Assembly (NCBI GenBank): GCA_008933765.1
Contig: WBUK01000009.1
Location: 78,800 to 142,799, forward strand
Source of the DNA: Ignavibacteriaceae bacterium
Lineage (GTDB): Bacteria; Bacteroidota; Ignavibacteria; Ignavibacteriales; Ignavibacteriaceae
Direction: 5' to 3'
DNA: 64,000 nucleotides
In this document: positions 61,104 to 64,000 of the stretch, one piece after another
Position numbering within the stretch: position 1 is the stretch's first letter
Layout: the number at the start of each line of letters is the position of its first letter
The notes under the pieces: generated by a model
What the model saw: only the letters and a program-made list of their open reading frames with translations
Databases searched by the model: none
Told to the model about the DNA's origin: nothing
Position numbers and translations under genes: made by a program

Positions 61104-63575
61104 ATGTCCTTAAGACGATATATTACCATGATAGCAGTAGTGGTTCTTCTAGCACCATTCACACTTTTTCCGCAGGCGACACTTCCGAATATTTTGAATC
61201 AGATGAACCAGGATTCACTTCTGAAATTTGCAAGCCAAATAACAGGAGGGGAACAGGTTACCATTGGCGGGCAGCCCTACACCATTGTTTCCCGTTATAA
61301 AACTAACCCTTCGAACGATATGGCGGGGAATTTTATTCAGGAAACGCTTGCAAGGTTTGGGCTTACCGCTTCTCAACAGTCTTTCTCTTCATCCGGCAAG
61401 AATGTGATCGGCGTGAAAGTAGGTACGGAGTTCCCTAACCAAAAATATATGATTTGTGCCCATTACGACTGCATGCCCTCCGGTTCGGTTGCACCCGGAG
61501 CGGATGATAACGGAAGCGGAACTGCCGCCGTGCTCGAGGCTGCCAGGGTGCTTTCACAATACAACTTTCCCTACACGCTCATTTTTGCACTTTGGGATGA
61601 GGAAGAGCAGGGGCTTATTGGTTCTGATTATTATGCACGGCAGGCTCGGTTAGCCGGGGACTCAATCCTCGGGGTTATTAACATGGATATGATCGCATGG
61701 GACTCGAATAACGATAATGTGTGCAACATCCATGTGAAGGAATCTGTTGCTAATTCAATTAAACTTTATAACAGAATGATTGAGCTAAACGGTTCGTATG
61801 GCATCGGGTTGGTTATCAACCGCCCCAACCCACCCATAACCGCAAGTGATCACGCATCGTTTTGGACCCAAGGCTACAGCGCAGTTTGTTTTATTGAAGA
61901 TGACAACAACGATTTTAACGCCTATTACCACACGGTAAATGACAAAATGATCTATTACAATACCCCATATTACTTCAAAATGGCTAAATTAGCAACAATT
62001 TCTATAGCAAGTTTTGCGCTGAATATGGATATTGTAATAACCCACTCGGCAGTGCAGTCGGCTTACCGCCCGGGAAGTTTTTCAACAACAGCCACTATTT
62101 CAACAGGGCTTGATGTGGGGACAGGAAATGCTGCCCCTCGCATGTATTACAGAGTGGCTGAGCCGGGGGGAAGCTTTGGGCAATTTATCGCACTAACCGG
62201 AACTTTAACCAACGGCACCGGAATACCGGGAGAAGGTGACACAAAACCAACAGAAGGATCGTTTACATATTCCTTCGCTTTTCCGGCGCTTCCTTCGGGG
62301 GCTACGGTCCAATACTACTTTGCCGCACAGGATAACGGGGGGAACTTAGTGGTTACTTCTCCAACCGGCGGTGGGGGTATTAATCCACCGGGGAGCACAC
62401 CACCGACAACTTTTTATAGGTTTTATAATGCTGAGTCTAACCTGATTTTCAGCGATAACGGAAGCAGCATAGCCGGCTGGGTACCGACAGGTACCTGGGG
62501 GCTTACCACTTCCAAATATGTTTCTGCGCCGAGTGCTTTTGCAGATTCACCCACCGGGAACTACTCGCCGAACCAAAACATAACGCTTACACAGGCAAGC
62601 GCCGTAAATTTAAGCGGTGCGGTGGGTGCAGGACTTTCTTACCGGGCGCAGTGGGATTTGGAAACAGGTTGGGACTATGCACAGCTTTTAATTTCAACCA
62701 ACGGAGGATCGAGCTGGGCACCACTTCGTGCATCGGGAATGGTGAACGGAGCCGGGTCTTTCCAGCCTTCCGGGCAGCCCGTTTATAACGGCTCGCAACC
62801 TACCTGGCAAAAGGAAGTGGTTGACCTTTCCGAGTATATCGGTAAAGATATTTTGCTTCGCTTTTTGTTGAAATCGGATGGCTCAGTTCAAAAAGACGGA
62901 ATTTATATCGACGATATCGAGATTTTTAAATATTCTGAAATACCCGTTGAACTTGGCTCTTTTTCTGGAACAACCGTTGGAAATAAGGTTGTTCTTCAAT
63001 GGCAAACCGTTACAGAAACCAACAATTTTGGCTTTATTGTTGAAAAACAAACCGGGAGTGAGTTTATAAATCTTGGTTTTGTTAATGGTAACGGAACAAC
63101 AACCGAGGCGAAACATTATTCGTTCACAGACGAGAAACCATTAGCTGACAGGCTTACCGGTGACTACATTGGTGTGCAGCCCGGTGAGGAGAATGGTACA
63201 AAGTTTAACCGGAGACCGGGAGCGAACATTGTTACCTATAGGTTGAAACAACAGGATTTCGACGGTACCGTTGTTGTTTTGGGTACGGTTGAAGTTGAAG
63301 TATCGTCTGTTTTTGCTTATTCACTTTCGCAGAATTATCCCAACCCATTCAACCCGGAAACCGTTATTGAATTTACCGTGGCTGAACCGGGCGAAGTAGT
63401 TCTGGAACTTTATGATATCCGGGGAACAAAACTGCGCACTTTGGTTTCTGAGAGAAAAAACCAAGGGAATTATTCAGTAACAGTAACGGGTGAGGGTTTG
63501 GCTTCGGGTGTTTACTTAGTAAGAATGCAGGCAGGGAAGTTTACTGCAACCAAGAAGATTACGCTGTTGAAATGA
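61104..63575 (+). CDS. Secreted M28-family aminopeptidase with T9SS C-terminal domain
   Basis: The 823-residue protein begins with a signal peptide (about residues 1-25). The M28 peptidase domain (residues about 30-310) has all zinc ligands: CAHYDC, GADDNGSG, WDEEEQGL (Glu), VINMDMIAWD and AYYHTVND. It probably removes N-terminal residues from peptides outside the cell. A beta-rich middle region follows, then a MAM/jelly-roll-like segment (around VNLSGAVGAGLSYRAQWD to IYIDDIEIF), a fibronectin-like set (VPVELGSF-like) and the T9SS sorting domain (NYPNPFNP, final LLK). It stands alone, with a terminator after it. The specificity of the peptidase is not clear from sequence. Confidence 0.9.
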   Translation: MSLRRYITMIAVVVLLAPFTLFPQATLPNILNQMNQDSLLKFASQITGGEQVTIGGQPYTIVSRYKTNPSNDMAGNFIQETLARFGLTASQQSFSSSGKNVIGVKVGTEFPNQKYMICAHYDCMPSGSVAPGADDNGSGTAAVLEAARVLSQYNFPYTLIFALWDEEEQGLIGSDYYARQARLAGDSILGVINMDMIAWDSNNDNVCNIHVKESVANSIKLYNRMIELNGSYGIGLVINRPNPPITASDHASFWTQGYSAVCFIEDDNNDFNAYYHTVNDKMIYYNTPYYFKMAKLATISIASFALNMDIVITHSAVQSAYRPGSFSTTATISTGLDVGTGNAAPRMYYRVAEPGGSFGQFIALTGTLTNGTGIPGEGDTKPTEGSFTYSFAFPALPSGATVQYYFAAQDNGGNLVVTSPTGGGGINPPGSTPPTTFYRFYNAESNLIFSDNGSSIAGWVPTGTWGLTTSKYVSAPSAFADSPTGNYSPNQNITLTQASAVNLSGAVGAGLSYRAQWDLETGWDYAQLLISTNGGSSWAPLRASGMVNGAGSFQPSGQPVYNGSQPTWQKEVVDLSEYIGKDILLRFLLKSDGSVQKDGIYIDDIEIFKYSEIPVELGSFSGTTVGNKVVLQWQTVTETNNFGFIVEKQTGSEFINLGFVNGNGTTTEAKHYSFTDEKPLADRLTGDYIGVQPGEENGTKFNRRPGANIVTYRLKQQDFDGTVVVLGTVEVEVSSVFAYSLSQNYPNPFNPETVIEFTVAEPGEVVLELYDIRGTKLRTLVSERKNQGNYSVTVTGEGLASGVYLVRMQAGKFTATKKITLLK

Positions 63576-64000
63576 CGCTTTTTATTTGAAGTTTGTTTAG
63601 AAAGGGTTTAAGAATGAGAAAGGCTGTTCGAAGGGGCCGAACAGCCTTTTTTGTATCGGGGAGATACAAACCATAACAGGTTCTCATCATCATCATCAAG
63701 CTCTTATCAGTAGCCTAAGAGGAGGAATCTACAAAATACAACAATTTTCCGCCTCATTAGGTACTGTTCAAAGGACCGCCGCCGGGTTGCATAACCAATA
63801 CTTTCACTAACATTTCGATCTTCCGGCTTTGGAAAATCACAAACTCATACTACAAATTTAATTCATTGGGGAAATGTTACAAATAGTAAAATCAGAAAAT
63901 GAATTGTCGAATTTTTACGACAGTATTTTTTTCGCCATTTTTTCGTTTTACCTTTTCCTATTCCGCCCCGGTTCCGATTACCTTATTTCCTCCCTTTCCC
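63576..64000. other. Right-edge intergenic region with a terminator
   Basis: No gene is visible in these 425 bp. A short catcatcatcat triplet run is near 63687. The remainder is AT-rich, without clear coding or repeat structure. Confidence 0.5.
63619..63652 (+). terminator. Terminator after the M28 peptidase
   Basis: A perfect 12-bp stem (aaaggctgttcg/cgaacagccttt, loop of 7) is followed by Ts. Confidence 0.88.

Noticed and set aside
63684..63700. catcat triplet run near the right edge, suggesting a His-rich coding segment
   Set aside because: Stops interrupt all frames around it, and no gene structure surrounds it.

Overview
This window looks like a chromosomal segment of a member of the Ignavibacteria or a close relative in the Bacteroidota/Chlorobi assemblage. 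The evidence is five large secreted proteins that end in the same type IX secretion (T9SS) C-terminal domain, with the NYPNPFNP motif at its front and a final LLK or LSK, plus a PorZ-like propeller, DUF4296, a multihaem cytochrome locus, moderately AT-rich DNA and frequent TTG starts. The placement is inferred from gene content; no marker phylogeny was possible. Coding density is high. There is no prophage, insertion sequence or CRISPR array.

Layout: 0-4.2 kb holds the recO 3' part, an HtrA/Deg protease, aroC and an MBL-fold hydrolase. 4.5-7.0 kb is a secreted phosphodiester-glycosidase-like T9SS protein. 7.3-11.5 kb is a leftward RND efflux pair. 11.9-13.3 kb is a gene-poor stretch with tRNA-Glu and an orphan HTH protein. 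13.3-18.8 kb runs rightward: Nat-type ABC exporter, PrsW-like protease, a conserved unknown, nadD and a MeaB GTPase. Acyl-CoA dehydrogenase and an acyl-CoA carboxylase subunit follow (18.8-21.7 kb). 21.9-26.2 kb is a leftward series: UDP-glucose dehydrogenase, UDP-glucuronate decarboxylase, def, fmt, thioesterase. 26.3-30.3 kb has a membrane GT2, an atypical SDR, a nuclease lipoprotein and a WYL regulator. 30.6-34.2 kb has three T9SS proteins, two of them paralogues with an odd C-V-C-H motif. 34.6-40.8 kb is a divergent multihaem cytochrome locus. 41-44.3 kb has a lipoprotein and a PAS sensor kinase/receiver hybrid that lacks its phospho-accepting histidine. 44.3-48.9 kb runs leftward: propeller protein, ribH, PHP phosphoesterase, CRP-like regulator. 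Then come gap, pgk, rhomboid, a DUF4296 lipoprotein, a TPR protein, an unknown, a YigZ-like protein, uvrA, eno, tRNA-Arg and an M28 peptidase with a T9SS domain.

The strongest biological story is the cytochrome locus. A 19-motif multihaem cytochrome fused to a b-type membrane domain (CbcL-like architecture) diverges from a 13-haem anchored cytochrome and a seven-haem, three-TM NapC/NirT protein (ImcH-like architecture). In Geobacter such proteins are alternative menaquinol oxidases used at different acceptor potentials, so this may be a compact potential-dependent electron-export module.

The strongest sequence-level oddity is a recurring process. Many gene junctions carry two to four tandem copies (periods about 20-84 bp) of DNA from the adjacent gene's end or leader. 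The best case lies between def and fmt, where three extra copies of the fmt start form a chain of 13-codon minicistrons, each ending one nucleotide before the next TTG start.
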